Assembly (NCBI GenBank): GCA_033557465.1
Contig: CM066045.1
Coordinates: forward strand, 134,499,596-134,563,595
Reading direction: 5' to 3'
DNA: 64,000 nucleotides
Source: Ichthyophis bannanicus
Taxonomy: Eukaryota; Chordata; Amphibia; Gymnophiona; Ichthyophiidae
Shown piece by piece: positions 1 to 10,534 of this stretch; positions within the stretch are counted from its first letter, which is position 1; each line of letters opens with the position of its first letter. Under the pieces are notes generated by a model that did not search any database, was not told where the DNA came from, and worked only from the letters and a program-made list of their open reading frames with translations. The translations under genes and the position numbers were made by a program.

Positions 1-411
1 GCCATGCTGCAGCCTGCTAGGTCCTGTCAGTGGCGGGATCGATCTGAACCAGTTCCTGTTCGGATTTAATTCTGCCACCGCTTATAAGACTGATTCATTG
101 AAGGATTTTTCCTTAAGCACATAGACCCCCAATTTACTAAACCGTGTTAGGTGCTTACTGTGAGTTTTAAGGAGCATTGACCTGAAGGCATACGTTGCAT
201 TGTTAACCGTTGATAGTAATGGAGGGAGATTGGAAGAAAGATCTTGTCTTTCTCAGAAGTTCAAAGCAAGTTACATTCAGGTATAGTAGGTATTTTCCTG
301 TCTATAGATGGCTTACAATCTAAGTTTTCACTTGAGGCAATAGAGGGTTAAGCGACTTGCCCAAGATGACAAGGAGCAGCAGTGGGATCTAAACACAAGC
401 TTAAAACTAAG

Positions 412-1476
412 ATGCAGACAGCAGTCCAGCAGCGAGATGGGGGCTTTCCAGTCTTTTGTGTTGAGTGTCACATGTATGATTTTCTCCCAGTTGGTGAGAG
501 GTCTTATGTGTGCACTAGGTGCAAGGAGCTCTTTGCTCTCAGGGAACAAGTCCATTCTCTAGAGGCTAGAGTAGCAGACTTGGACCACCTCCAGTCTGGC
601 AGCATCCCTGTTGCCATGGAGGAGAGAGGTCATGTGACAGGAGAGCATCACCCTGTTGTGGCAGGAAGTGATCCTGTAACTAGGACCTGTCCTCCAGGTG
701 ATGTAAAACCCTCTCACACCGAGGAAGTTTCTCCAGGGCCATGTGCCCATGAGGGAAGGGTTAGGACAGCCATTATAGTTGGTGATTCGATCATTAGGCA
801 TGTAGATAGCTGGGTGGCTGGTGGACGTGAGGATCGCCTGGTAACATGCCTGCCTGGTGCGAAGGTAGCGGACCTCACGTGCCACCTAGATAAGGTCTTA
901 GATAGTGCTGGGGAGGAGTCTGCTGTCTTGGTACATGTCGGTACCAGTGACATAGGAAAATGTGGTAGGGAAGTTCTGGAGGCTAAATTTAGGGTTTTAG
1001 GTAGGAAGTTGAAATCCAGAACTTCCAGGGTAGCATTCGCCAAAATGCTTCCCCTTCCAATAGCCAGATTAATATGAATAAATTACAGTCTCTAAAATGC
1101 TTGTATGCAAATGCTAGAAGTCTACAAGCATTGCGGAACCTGTGTCTTTTGGGGAAACTGCTAGGTACGTATGACCTAGATTGGCCACTGTTGGAAACAG
1201 GATACTGGGCTTGATGGACCTTGGTCTGACCCAGTATGGCATATCTTATGTTCTTATGTTCCACACGCAGGACCCAAAAGGCAGGCAGAGCTACAGAGTC
1301 TCAATGCGTGGATGAGACAATGGTGCAGAGATGAGGGTTTTGGATTTGATAGGAACTGGGGAACATTCTGGGGAAAGGAGGGGCTCTTTCGAAGGGATGG
1401 ACTTCACTTTAACCGGGATGGAACCAGGCTGCTGGCATTAACCTTTAAAAAGGAGATAGAGCAGCTTTTAAACTAG
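412..1476 (+). pseudogene. CR1-A ORF1: zinc-finger plus SGNH-esterase protein, interrupted
   Basis: The ORF1 protein binds element RNA and carries an esterase-like domain, as known for CR1-group ORF1s. The N-terminus holds two Cys pairs (CVEC and CTRC), likely one zinc finger, then a short coiled coil (ELFALREQVHSLEARVADL). The SGNH hydrolase fold follows: the serine motif IIVGDSIIRH, the block VHVGTSDIG, and the terminal DGLHFNRDGTRLLA with the catalytic Asp and His. A nested CR1 (about 1060-1258) splits the frame between the second and last blocks. The frame resumes at 1259 and ends at a tag stop (1474-1476). The start is taken at the Met of MQTAVQQRDGG; an upstream Met at 382 is possible. 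Copies at 21881 and 54500 confirm the uninterrupted order. Confidence 0.85.
1060..1258 (+). mobile_element. Nested, internally deleted CR1-A copy
   Basis: About 70 bases equal to the ORF2 start region at 1641-1710 (ccaatagccagattaatatg … atgctagaagtcta) are joined directly to the 3' UTR (caagcattgcggaacctgtg) and the terminal ttcttatg. More than 2.7 kb of the parent is missing. The insertion sits inside ORF1 of copy 1, with a short ttcc repeat at both ends as a possible target duplication. The junction falls in tacaa, shared by both parental sides. Confidence 0.85.
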
Positions 1477-1685
1477 ATAATAGGGGAAAGCCGACAGTTG
1501 CCCAAGAGCGCATGGTTCAGAAGAATGTATCCTTGAATGATACTACCAAAAGCAGAGAGGTTCCAAAAAAGAGTAAAGTAGCCCAAATGCCCTCGAGTAG
1601 GGAGCAGACAGAGCTTAAAGATCAAAAATTACCCATGTCTACCAATAGCCAGATTAATATGAATAAAATATAGTCTCTAAAATGC

Positions 1686-3044
1686 TTGTATGCAAATGCT
1701 AGAAGTCTAAAAAATAAGATGGGAGAGTTCAAATATATAGCACTAAATGAGAGGTTAGATATGATTGGAATATTAGAGACATGGTGGAAGGACAACCAGT
1801 GGGACACTGTGATACCTGGGTACAAGCTATATCATAATGATAGAGCTGATCAAATTGATGGAGGGGTTGCGCTCTATGTTAGAGAGGGCATTGAGTCAGA
1901 AAGGATTAAAGTTTTGCAGGAAACAAAATTTGCTGTAGAATCTCTATGGATTGAAATTCCATGTAAAAAGGGGAAGGAGATGGCAGTGGGGGTGTATTAT
2001 CGACCACCTGGCCAGAATGAACAAATGGATGATGAAATGCTCAAAGAAATCAAGGAAGCTAACAAACATTACAGCGCAGTAATAATAATGGGTGATTTCA
2101 ATTACCCCGGTATCGACTGGGTCAGTGTCACGGCAGGACATGCTAGGGAGATAAAGTTCCTAGATGAAATAAATGACTGCTTCTTAGAGCAGCTGGTTCA
2201 TGAACAGACCAGAGGGGAAGCCATATTAGACCTAGTCCTTAGTGGAACACCAGATCTAGTGCAAGAGATAAGGGTGTTGGAGCCACTTGGCAATAGTGAT
2301 CATAACATGATCGTGTTTGATTTAATTAGTGGAGGAGGGATAGTAAGGAAATCCACAGTACTACCTTTTAACTTTCGAAAGGGAGACTATGATAAAATGA
2401 GGAAAATAGTTAAGAAAAAACTAAAAGGAGCAGTTGCAAAGGTTAAAGACTTACATCAAACTTGGGCGTTCTTGAAAAATACTATCTTGGAAGCCCAGAC
2501 CAGCTGTATTCCATGCTTCAAGAAAAGTGGAAGGAAGTCCATAAAACTGCCAGCATGGTTTAAAGGTGAGGTCAGAGAGACTGTTGTTGCCAAAAAAGCA
2601 TCTTTCAGTAAATGGAAAAAAGAGCCCAACGATGAAACCTGGAAACAGCACAAGCACTGGCAAGTCAAATGCAAGTCATTGATATGGCAGGCAAAGGGAG
2701 AATTTGAGAAGAAGCTTGGTGCCGAAGCAAAAACGCGAAATAAAGACTTTTTCAAGTACATTTGTAGCAAAACACCTGTGAGAGAGTCAGTTGGTCCATT
2801 AGATGATAGAGGGGTTAAAGGGGCACTAAGAGGTGACAAGGCAATAGCAGAGAGACTGAATGACTTCTTTGCTTCGGTCTTTACTGAGGAAGATGTAGGG
2901 ATGTTACCCATGACTGAAGTGGTATTTAAATGTGCGGAAGAATTGAAGGAAATATCGATACATCGGGAAGATGTATTAGAACTATTAGATAAACTGAAGA
3001 GAACAAATCACCTGGGCCGGATGGTATACATCCAAGGGTGTTGA
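1686..3044 (+). pseudogene. CR1-A ORF2 N-terminal part: APE-type endonuclease and linker
   Basis: An apurinic-like endonuclease nicks target DNA for target-primed reverse transcription. Visible blocks are YANARSLKNKMGEF (N-terminal Asn strand), ETWW (catalytic Glu), VGVYYRPP, MGDFNYPGIDW (GDFN) and NSDHNMI (SDH catalytic His). The frame runs 452 codons through the linker. It ends early because one base is missing near 3010 compared with copy 2 (23770), which throws the sequence IHPRVLKELK out of frame. The RT continues in the next frame from 3038. Confidence 0.88.
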
Positions 3045-4438
3045 AAGAACTGAAATGTGAGATTGCAGACCTGCTATTAGTAATCTGTGAATTTTCATTA
3101 AAATCATCTGTAATACATGAAGATTGGAGGATCGCCAATGTAACGCCAATTTTTAAAAAGGGTTCCAGGGGTGATCCGGGAAACTACAGACTGGTGAGCC
3201 TGACGTCAGTACCGGGAAAAATGGTAGAAACCATCATAAAGAACAAAATTACTCAGCATGTAGATAGTCATGGCCTAATGGGAGACAGCCAACATAGCTT
3301 TAGACAAGGAAGATCTTGTCTTACTAATCTGTTATGTTTTTTTGAAGGTGTGAATAAACAGGTGGACAAAGGTGAGTCGGTTGATATAGTGTATCTGGAC
3401 TTTCAGAAAGCCTTTGACAAGGTCCCTCATCAGAGACTTTTGGCAAAACTAAAAAGTCATGGGATAGGAGGCAGTGTACTATTGTGGATCAGGAATTGGT
3501 TAAAAGATAGAAAGCAGAGGGTAGGGCTAAATGGCCAATTTTCCCAATGGAGAAAGTTAAATAGTGGTGTACACCAGGGATCTGTGCTGGGTCCGCTGCT
3601 TTTTGACATATTCATAAATGACCTGGAAAGGGGAATAATGAGTGAGGTTATCAAATTTGCAGATGACACAAAACTATTTAAAGTTGTTAAAACCCAAGAG
3701 GATTGTGGAAAATTGCAAGAGGATCTTGATAAATTGGAAGACTGGGCATCAAAATGGCAGATGAAATTTAATGTGGACAAGTGCAAAGTTATGCACCTAG
3801 GGAAGAACAACCCAAACTATGGTTACACGATGCAAGGTTCCACATTAGGAACCACCACCCAGGAAAAAGATTTAGGTGTCACTGTGGATAACATGTTAAA
3901 ACCATCGGCCCAGTGTGCAGCGGCGGCCGAGAGAGCAAATAGAATGCTAGGTATCATAAGGAAAGGAATGGAAAATAAAACAAAAGATATTATAATGCCT
4001 CTATATTGTTCCATGGTGAGACCGCACCTTGAATATTGTGTGCAATTCTGGTCGCTGTATCTTAAAAAGGATATAGCGTTATTAGAAAAGGTTCAGAGAA
4101 GAGCCACCAAAATGGTAAAGGGGATGGAAGGATACTCCTATGAAGAAAGGCTAAAAAGGTTAGGGCTCTTTAACCTGGAAAAGAGACGGCTGAGGGGAGA
4201 TATGATAGAAGTGTATAAATTAATGAAAGGAGTGGAATGGGTAAACGTAAATCAATTGTTTACATTATCAGAATATAGAAAGACTAGGGGACATGCAATG
4301 AAGCCACAGGGTAAACTATTTAAGACTAATAAAAGAAAATATTTTTTCACTCAACGTGTAATCAAACTCTGGAATTTGTTACCGGAGGATGTAGTAAAGG
4401 CTATTAGTGTAGCTGGGTTTAAAAAAGGTCTGGACTAG
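3038..4438 (+). pseudogene. CR1-A ORF2 C-terminal part: reverse transcriptase
   Basis: 466 codons of reverse transcriptase are open to a tag stop. Blocks in order are IFKKGSRGDPGNY (fingers), QHSFRQGRSCLTNLL, YLDFQKAFDKVPHQRL (first catalytic Asp), HQGSVLGPLLFDIFIND, and IKFADDTKLF (FADD catalytic centre). The CR1 C-terminal domain follows (RRATKMVKG, LGLFNLEKRRLRGDMIEVYK, LWNLLPEDVV). It would be the ORF2 polymerase but for the upstream frameshift. The palm is intact, so the copy is fairly young. Confidence 0.9.
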
Positions 4439-5074
4439 TTCCTGGAGGAAAGGTCCATAAACCATTATTAAGAAGGGACCCAGGATATCAATGCTTGACC
4501 CAGTACAAGCATTGTGGAACCTGTGTCTTTTGGGGAAACTGCTAGGTATGTATGATCTAGACTGGCCACTGTTGGAAAGAGAATACTGAACTTGATGGAC
4601 CTTGGTCTGACCCAGTATGGCATATCTTATGTTCTTATGGGATTCCAACTGGCCTTTCTCTGGTTCTTAGATCCCCCCACCATTAGGCTAATTCTCCATT
4701 AATTTGACATTTCATAGGTACAGAGAAGAGGTGGGGACCACATTTTGTAGTTAATGCAATTATCATAAGCACCCATTAATTGCTTCTGTGATAGATAACG
4801 CAGAGCACTTAACTACATCTCTAAAAGTGTGGTTGACCGCCTTCTGCTGTTATCACACAGCAGTGAACATTGTCCTGTGTTAGCAGTATGACTGCCTTCT
4901 CCAAAATGCTGTAAATACCCCTTACAGTTACTGCAGAAGTTTTGCATTAACTATAAAACCTCAAAGTGGTTCGGTCAATAGAGTTCATAATGAGAGAATA
5001 CCTTAGATGGATCAAGCCCAGACATGTCAAATGTTAGGTCAGATTTTTCTAAAATATCAGTTTTAGAATTGGTG

Positions 5075-5150
5075 GGTTACATAGAAACATGACGACAGAA
5101 AAAGACCACATGGCTATCTAGTCTGTCCTTCCATATCAACAACTACAACA
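5075..5150 (-). mobile_element. CR1 family B 3'-end fragment
   Basis: The plus strand reads acatagaaacatgacgacag, then aaaaagaccacatggctatc, then agtctgtcc, the reverse complement of the CR1-B 3' terminus seen at 46055-46112. Confidence 0.7.
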
Positions 5151-5270
5151 GTCTCCTTTTTTCGGAGCTTCCTGGTGCACAGCAGATAACTTCATTAGGC
5201 TCTGTAGCATGGAAATTCAGTGGTTATAGTAGCTGCTCTCTAGAACCAATCCAAGGAATTTAATACTTAC

Positions 5271-5607
5271 CGAGTACAATGGCCAACATCTGGGTTGCTT
5301 TCTTTTCCTTCTGTTGAGACAGCTTTCTCTTGCTCATCATCTTGATGGATGCTCTTGTTTTCCCATTGGGCATTGATTGTATCTCGAAGACCTTGGGGAT
5401 TTTAGGATTGTCCTTGGGATGCCCATTTTTTTCTGCTTTCATGGGACTGTCCATTGGGGAAGACACATTGGCATGGTTACACTGATTAGACGTGGCTGGC
5501 AGAGCCAGATGGTTATTGGGAGATGCTGGCTTGTTTTTCTTTTTCTCTGGCGGGGTGGTACTGGACATCATCTCCATTTCCATTTCTTCAGGGTGATTCA
5601 CTGCCTC
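5271..5607 (-). CDS. drd2: Dopamine receptor D2, exon 7 (third intracellular loop to start of TM6)
   Basis: This 337-bp exon codes for the second half of the long third intracellular loop and the start of TM6 of a Gi/o-coupled dopamine D2 receptor. The translation reads [16 protein letters not shown], then a Pro/Ser/Lys-rich stretch, then [12 protein letters not shown] and [19 protein letters not shown], the conserved block just before the TM6 core. The acceptor (cag on the minus strand, 5608-5610) follows a pyrimidine tract. The donor is gtaagt at 5265-5270. The exon starts in phase 0, which fits exon 6, and ends after the first base of a Gly codon, as in mammalian DRD2. There are no stops or frameshifts. 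The loop residues are nearer the Xenopus protein (recalled) than the human one, which supports an amphibian source. The opposite-strand reading frames here are shadows. Confidence 0.95.
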
Positions 5608-5796
5608 CTGGACAAGGATCAAAAATCACAAAACAAAATATGGTAAATATAAAGCTATACGATGACAGAATACTGTGCTTTAGCTTTGTAGGTAAGGCTT
5701 TGTGTTGTTTCCTGTAAGATGTAGGGGACTATTTAAAATGGCACAAAGTAGTGTGCAGTGTGCACAGCCTAATAGTGTCCTTGCACATTGTGGTGT

Positions 5797-5870
5797 TGTT
5801 GTTAAGTGCCATCGAGTTGATGTCGACTCATGGCGACCCTCTGGATAGTTGTCCTAAATTGTGTTTGGTC
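5797..5870 (-). repeat. SINE 3'-tail fragment
   Basis: On the plus strand it reads gtgccatcgagttgatgtcg followed by actcatggcgacc. Its reverse complement resembles the tail of the tRNA-headed SINE at 11651-11880 (agtcagcattgactcaaaag then gcac), so it looks like a 3' remnant of that family in the opposite orientation. Confidence 0.5.
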
Positions 5871-7109
5871 TTGCACATTGTAGCCACATTTTAAAGGGAA
5901 ACAAGGTGTGTGGTTTCCTTTTGACATTTCCAAAGAACAAATGCTAAAAGCAACCATGTACTTAACACCTGCTGTTTACATTAGCAGCTAAGCAAGGACA
6001 AAAAAGCACACAGGAAACTAAAGAAAACTTACAGCTATAAATGTATGCAAGGGTGTTTTGATCATGCTTTCTGCTGCATTCATGAGACACTTTTAGAAAG
6101 ACTTAGAGGTGCCTGTGTCTCTCTAAATACCTCAAAATAGGGGTCAGTGTGCCTTTCAACCTAGGCGACCAGTTGCAAAATTTCCTTCAAAGACGGTAAG
6201 TTTATAAACCATTCTCACATATAAAATGGCATTTTAAGTGTGTAAATGGACTCCTACAATAATAAGCCATGCCTAAAAGTATGTGCGAGGCAAGCCGCGA
6301 GGCGTTTGTACAGTGGCTACACAGAGCATGGTTGGAGTTGCGATTTTATTTCGGAAAGTAAGTGAGTAAAGTACATGCTAACATTGACACTTGCTCTCAA
6401 GCAGGCATGCTGTCTGCACTTGAATGTAAGCGCCGTTTGTGCTAGATGTGGGCTGGTACTTTTATAAAGTGATATAGATGTCTAGGTATCTTTATAAAAT
6501 AGTGCCAAAGTAAGCACTTTCCTGCTCACGTAACCCAAGTGCCCTGTTAGAAAATTACAGTACCGAGAGATTAATGTTAAGTTCTTTAAATATGAACTTT
6601 ATAAATTACCCAAGCGTGTGTGCTGAAGCATATGAGGTTTATTTCATAACGGGGGGGAGGGCTTATGTGAAAAGCCCCTATGTCTATATTATAACTTCAA
6701 TGACATGTGCCTTCTTTTACGTGGGCATACCTGCATGAAATTTTATATGAGCCAGTTTTTCCATGCGAAACATGCTGAACAGTCAGAAAAAGATTGATAA
6801 CATTGCTCCCTTTGTCCCTCCATTACTGGCTGCAGGGAGAGCTGTGTGGAGGATGGGGTTTGGAGTTATGTTCAGATATTTGTGTTTTCAATTGTATGCA
6901 TGAATGTTAACTGAGAAAAATTATCTGCACAAGCTGGCAGGTATAAATGCATGCAGGTACTTCTTGGACTAATTTTCGAATTTGTGCGTTCTCTCACTTA
7001 GAAAATCCAGCATAGTCCACGGCATGAACAGTATGCACGTGCTTTTCACCTATGTGGGCAGTTATAAAGTTAACCCCAATACTGAACAGTTTACTTTTAT
7101 TCACAAATG

Positions 7110-7290
7110 TGTTTATGGTTTACACCTTAAACATTTCTGCTAGATTGGTAAAATCCTGGTGGCTCTGCCCCATTGAATCATGTATAGCCATGGGCCCAGT
7201 AATTCCATACTTTACAATAGCTTCCACCATTTGGCTTAGAATCAGCATCAGGCTCACTGGTCCGTAGTTTTCTGAATCATACTTGGATCT
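7110..7290 (-). pseudogene. Decayed CR1-type reverse transcriptase fragment
   Basis: The minus strand reads ENYGPVSLMLILSQMVEAIV, then KYGITGPMAIHDSMGQSHQD. This matches the CR1 RT segment 'NYRPVSLTSVPGKMVE...' seen at 3185-3290 in this window. It is a short, old piece of a CR1-like ORF2 with substitutions and indels. Element boundaries are not visible. Confidence 0.6.
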
Positions 7291-7828
7291 AAGTTTTAAA
7301 AGCTGAAAATACATTGGCTACTCTCTTGCCCTCCGCTACAATGGGAAGTTCTCTTCAGTTTCTAATATTCTGTAATTGCAGCTTCTGCATTTCATGTTGT
7401 GTCCCCTTATGAATTTTATGTTGCACTCCCGGGAGCAGTATCTCCAAATGAGTTAGATTTGTGTGTAGCATGACTGAGGATCACTCCTGCCCCCTTAGCC
7501 TTGACCACAAGAGATTTCTTCAGGTATGTCTGGGAAGGGTGCGGAGGGGGAAGATGATCCGCAGGGTGTCTTTAGAAAAGTGGAGGGTCGTCACTCAGCG
7601 TCTGGAGGGAGCCTTATAGAGGGTGGGGTATCTTGGCAGGGGGGTGTCCACAAGCTTTTTGCAAGCTGCCATTCCCTTTACTACTTCTATTGCTACTTGT
7701 CATTTGTATAACGCTACAGTCCTCATTCCTTCACTGTCCCTGTCTCACATCATTTCATTTTTTATTATTGGTGCACAGAGCAAAGAAAAGTATTTCTTGC
7801 AAGTGAGGCATTATTATTTAACACGTAC

Positions 7829-7915
7829 CACTTTTTTCTTATTAACTGTGAAGCTGCCATTGGATTTCACAAGGACTGAACAGAGCTTTACATCTTCCGG
7901 ATGAGTGCATTTATC
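7829..7915 (-). CDS. drd2: Dopamine receptor D2, exon 6 (D2-long alternative exon)
   Basis: This is the 87-bp cassette exon that separates the D2-long from the D2-short isoform and lengthens the third intracellular loop by 29 residues. The minus strand reads [20 protein letters not shown], then SFTVNKKKV. The motif THPEDxKLC and the segment KSNGSF are the hallmark of this exon in tetrapods. The acceptor is tgctctttag, ending at 7916. The donor gtacgt (7823-7828) is a usable but non-consensus site, in keeping with regulated inclusion. Both boundaries are phase 0, so skipping keeps the frame. The length equals the human exon exactly. The exon is too short to stand out as a long ORF. Confidence 0.94.
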
Positions 7916-9045
7916 CTAAAGAGCAATCAGCATATGTGTTACAAGCAAACAGACTTTCCTTCTGGTAGTTACAAAAAAGAAACCTTTTATACAAAATTTG
8001 CACATTTAGAGACTTAGGGGCAATTATGAATAGTCCACAATGTTGCAAGTCATGCATGCATTTTGGACCCAAGTACCTAGCTGCTATTTTGCCCCCCATT
8101 ACTTCTGCAGGCAGCCAAGCAGAAGGACAAAACAGAATGCGAGTGTGCATTCCTTTTTTTTTTAATGATATTCGTAAACCACTCTTATGTCCCACAAAAG
8201 CAGTGTATCAAGTTGGAGTAAACGACGTGACATTTTATTTCCACAATCTAAATTCATCCCTTGGAATTTCTCTTTTTTCTGCAGCTAAAAGTAAACATGA
8301 TATAGAACCCCAAGAATAAGTTTAAGCCACTGGGTGATTTTCATCTAGCTTTGAAAATTATCCCCAATCATATGAGTGAATTGGTGAGGAAAATACTCCA
8401 GAAGACCAACTTATAAACTTTGGTTCCCAGTTGTGATCTGACGTCAAGCGTACAATGAAAATCAGGAACATACAATCCTTTGAACATTGCAATTCAGCTT
8501 ATGATTAAAGTAGTGTGATAGCCGTGTCGGCCCACCTTAATGGTAGTTCAGTAAAAACATAAAAAAGGAAAATAAGGTGACATTATTTTATTGGGCTAAC
8601 TTAATAGATTTCAGGACCTGAAGAAGTTTTTAACTTTCAAACGCTAGTCCAAAAATGTATCAAGTTAATCCGATAAGAAGGTATCACCTTATTTTCCTTT
8701 TTTGTCTTTTTATTTGACTATAATAAGAGATCTCTGTTATTAGTGTTCCAGCGAAACTGCAAGGGAGTCCTCCACCCGCACTGCTTCTGGTAAAAGGCAG
8801 TGCTTTCAGCCTGCTTACTCTGCAACTAGCAGCAGCAACGTGGGTGGAGGACTGCAGCACAACTTTGTGGCGGCATTGCTCTGGGGCTTCCTTTCCTAAT
8901 GCCTAGACGCTATTCCTGTTTTATTTGCATGTTCTTTTCCGGTTCTTGGCAAAGCAATGCTGCTCCTGAATCATTGCCATGTGGAGAAAGGGAAAGGGGG
9001 ACATGAGGAAGGAAATGTTTGTCGAGCACTGACTGCAACCTTTAC
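7916..9045 (-). other. drd2: drd2 intron 5
   Basis: This 1.1-kb intron lies between exon 5 and the D2-long exon. Its main feature is a palindromic repeat (8561-8703). The remainder (7917-8520 and 8710-9045) shows no gene or recognised repeat. Confidence 0.8.
8561..8703. repeat. Palindromic interspersed repeat, 40-bp inverted arms
   Basis: The left arm (8561-8600) starts aaaaaaggaaaataaggtga. The right arm (8664-8703) is its inverted copy with a few mismatches (…tcaccttattttcctttttt). The 63-bp interior holds an 'acctgaagaag' motif. The structure suggests the terminal region of a mobile element of unknown class. The class cannot be settled by eye. Confidence 0.6.
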
Positions 9046-9239
9046 CTTGTGCGGCGCTTTTATTTCGGACTTCAGGCCATGACTATTGCGTTTGGTGTTG
9101 ACACGCTTCCTGCGTTTTCGGAGAACGATGTAAATTTGAACATACACCAGTAGGGTGACGATGAAGGGAGCGTAGAAAGAGACAATGGACGAATAGACGA
9201 CAAAAGCAGGATTTGCAATGATACACTCATTGTTAATGT
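9046..9239 (-). CDS. drd2: Dopamine receptor D2, exon 5 (ECL2, TM5, start of third loop)
   Basis: This 194-bp exon codes for the end of the second extracellular loop, TM5 and the start of the third intracellular loop. It reads [20 protein letters not shown], then [20 protein letters not shown], then [13 protein letters not shown]. The ECL2 cysteine (ECII) that pairs with TM3 is present. So are the TM5 serines of YSSIVS that contact catechol hydroxyls, and the basic RKRRKR segment beyond TM5. The acceptor ends at 9240 (ttttcag). The donor gtaaag starts at 9045. The first two bases complete an Asp codon begun in exon 4, and the end is phase 0. The residue after SFY is Ala where I recall Val in other D2 receptors. 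Confidence 0.95.
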
Positions 9240-10534
9240 CTGAAAAACAAAACAAAAGATGCATTCAAGATTATCTCCCCTCTGGGAAGTATCATATAGT
9301 ACTCACCCTTCTTTCACTTGGAGGCTGGGCGACTCTTGATCAAAGTCATATTTGAACACATCCAACAGTAGAGTGTCTGTATTAAATTGCTCTCACTTAG
9401 CATGGTCTAGCACTACCTTGCCTTTTGCCTTTGCCGGGGAAAATGACTGCTGCTTTGAGCCTCACAAATCACTGAAAGAGTCTTCTCAATAGCTAGGCAA
9501 ATTTAACTTCAGCTGTTTCCATGTTTTTGGGAATGATTTGCTAATTCACTGAATCCTTCTTTTTGTTTCCTTGCCATCTAACCCATGATTTTCATTTTCC
9601 TGTTCATCTCAAGCTCTTTCCAGCCTGGCTTTTAAAAACCTTTCAGTAGATTCACCATTCCAAGCTTATTTCAATGCTACCACCCACGGACGGAGCCAGA
9701 ACTCAATTTTTTGAGGAGGGGGGAGGGACTGGGAGTTAACAGGAGTGGGGACAATAGCTATTCCAGGTCCCCCACCCATGGAATTTATCCTTTCCCCGGT
9801 GCAGTAGAAGTTCTTAAGTCTTTCTTCCCTGATCTGCAGCTGTGGCGCAAATGTTAAAACAGGACATGCATGCCAAGGTGGCAAATCAGGAGAAACCAAT
9901 GGAGGGGCCTGATGCCAATGTGGAGGGGTCTGGGCCCCACTGGGTCCACCTGTGGCTATCCCCCTACTAATACTGAGACAGTATGCATTATTAGAGAAGT
10001 GAAAGAGCCTAATAATGCATTGGAAAAAGCCATTCAGGAAACTAAGCTAACTAATTGCTCCTAGTGGGAAACGTGAAGAGATTGTAGACTATGATGCAAT
10101 TTTTCTAAGAAAAGCTGCAATGGTAATTGTGGCTTTTGAAAAAGATTATTGTTTGACTTGGAGGGTCTTTGCAACTCTGCGCTTGAATGGCTTGTATGGT
10201 CCCTCCCTCTTCTGACGTGACTTACATCAGAGGAGGGCAGGAGGGAGGAAAGGACCAGACCTGTGTACAAGTGCAGAGTCAGAAAGACCTGCGTGTGCGT
10301 GGGTTTTTTTTTTTTTTAATTTGAGGTCTGGTCTGCTCCGCTGCTGCTGGTACTGCCGAGAAAACACAAAAAGTGGTAGCGACAGGGCAATGGCAGGCAG
10401 CATGGGGGGAGCGGATGCCAGCAACCCAAAATGCACCCCTAATCTTTTGCGCCCTGTGTGGCCATACCATTCGCACAAGGCTAGGTATGCCACTGCAATG
10501 TACCATATACAATAACAACGAAGCTATAATGTAA

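Larger units (their letters stand above)
396..4639 (+). mobile_element. CR1 LINE family A, copy 1 (near full length)
   Basis: A non-LTR retrotransposon with ORF1 (esterase), ORF2 (endonuclease plus reverse transcriptase) and a 3' UTR ending tatcttatgttcttatg, the family's terminal signature, repeated at 25408 and in several fragments. The 5' end appears truncated near ORF1 codon 1. It is broken by one frameshift in ORF2 and a nested 200-bp CR1 in ORF1. It lies in intron 7, antisense to drd2. Confidence 0.92.
1..5270 (-). other. drd2: drd2 intron 7, 5'-side part
   Basis: This stretch follows the splice donor of exon 7 on the minus strand. No part of the last coding exon (TM6 end, TM7 and C-terminal tail) was found on the minus strand, so intron 7 exceeds 5.2 kb and exon 8 lies outside the window. 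Almost all of it is a CR1 LINE (about 396-4639). Bases 1-304 hold nothing I recognise. Bases 305-395 resemble a LINE/SINE 3' fragment. Bases 4640-5270 hold only a short CR1 3' end near 5075-5150. Confidence 0.75.
5608..7828 (-). other. drd2: drd2 intron 6
   Basis: This 2.2-kb intron lies between the alternatively used exon 6 and exon 7. It holds a SINE tail fragment (5797-5870) and a badly decayed CR1-type RT fragment (7110-7290), both on the minus strand. The rest (5880-7050 and 7330-7828) shows no gene or clear repeat boundary. Confidence 0.8.

Noticed and set aside
98..130. Possible 3' end of drd2 exon 8 (aaggattttt on the plus strand)
   Set aside because: The minus-strand reading does not give the C-terminal KILHC block or any TM7 sequence next to it.
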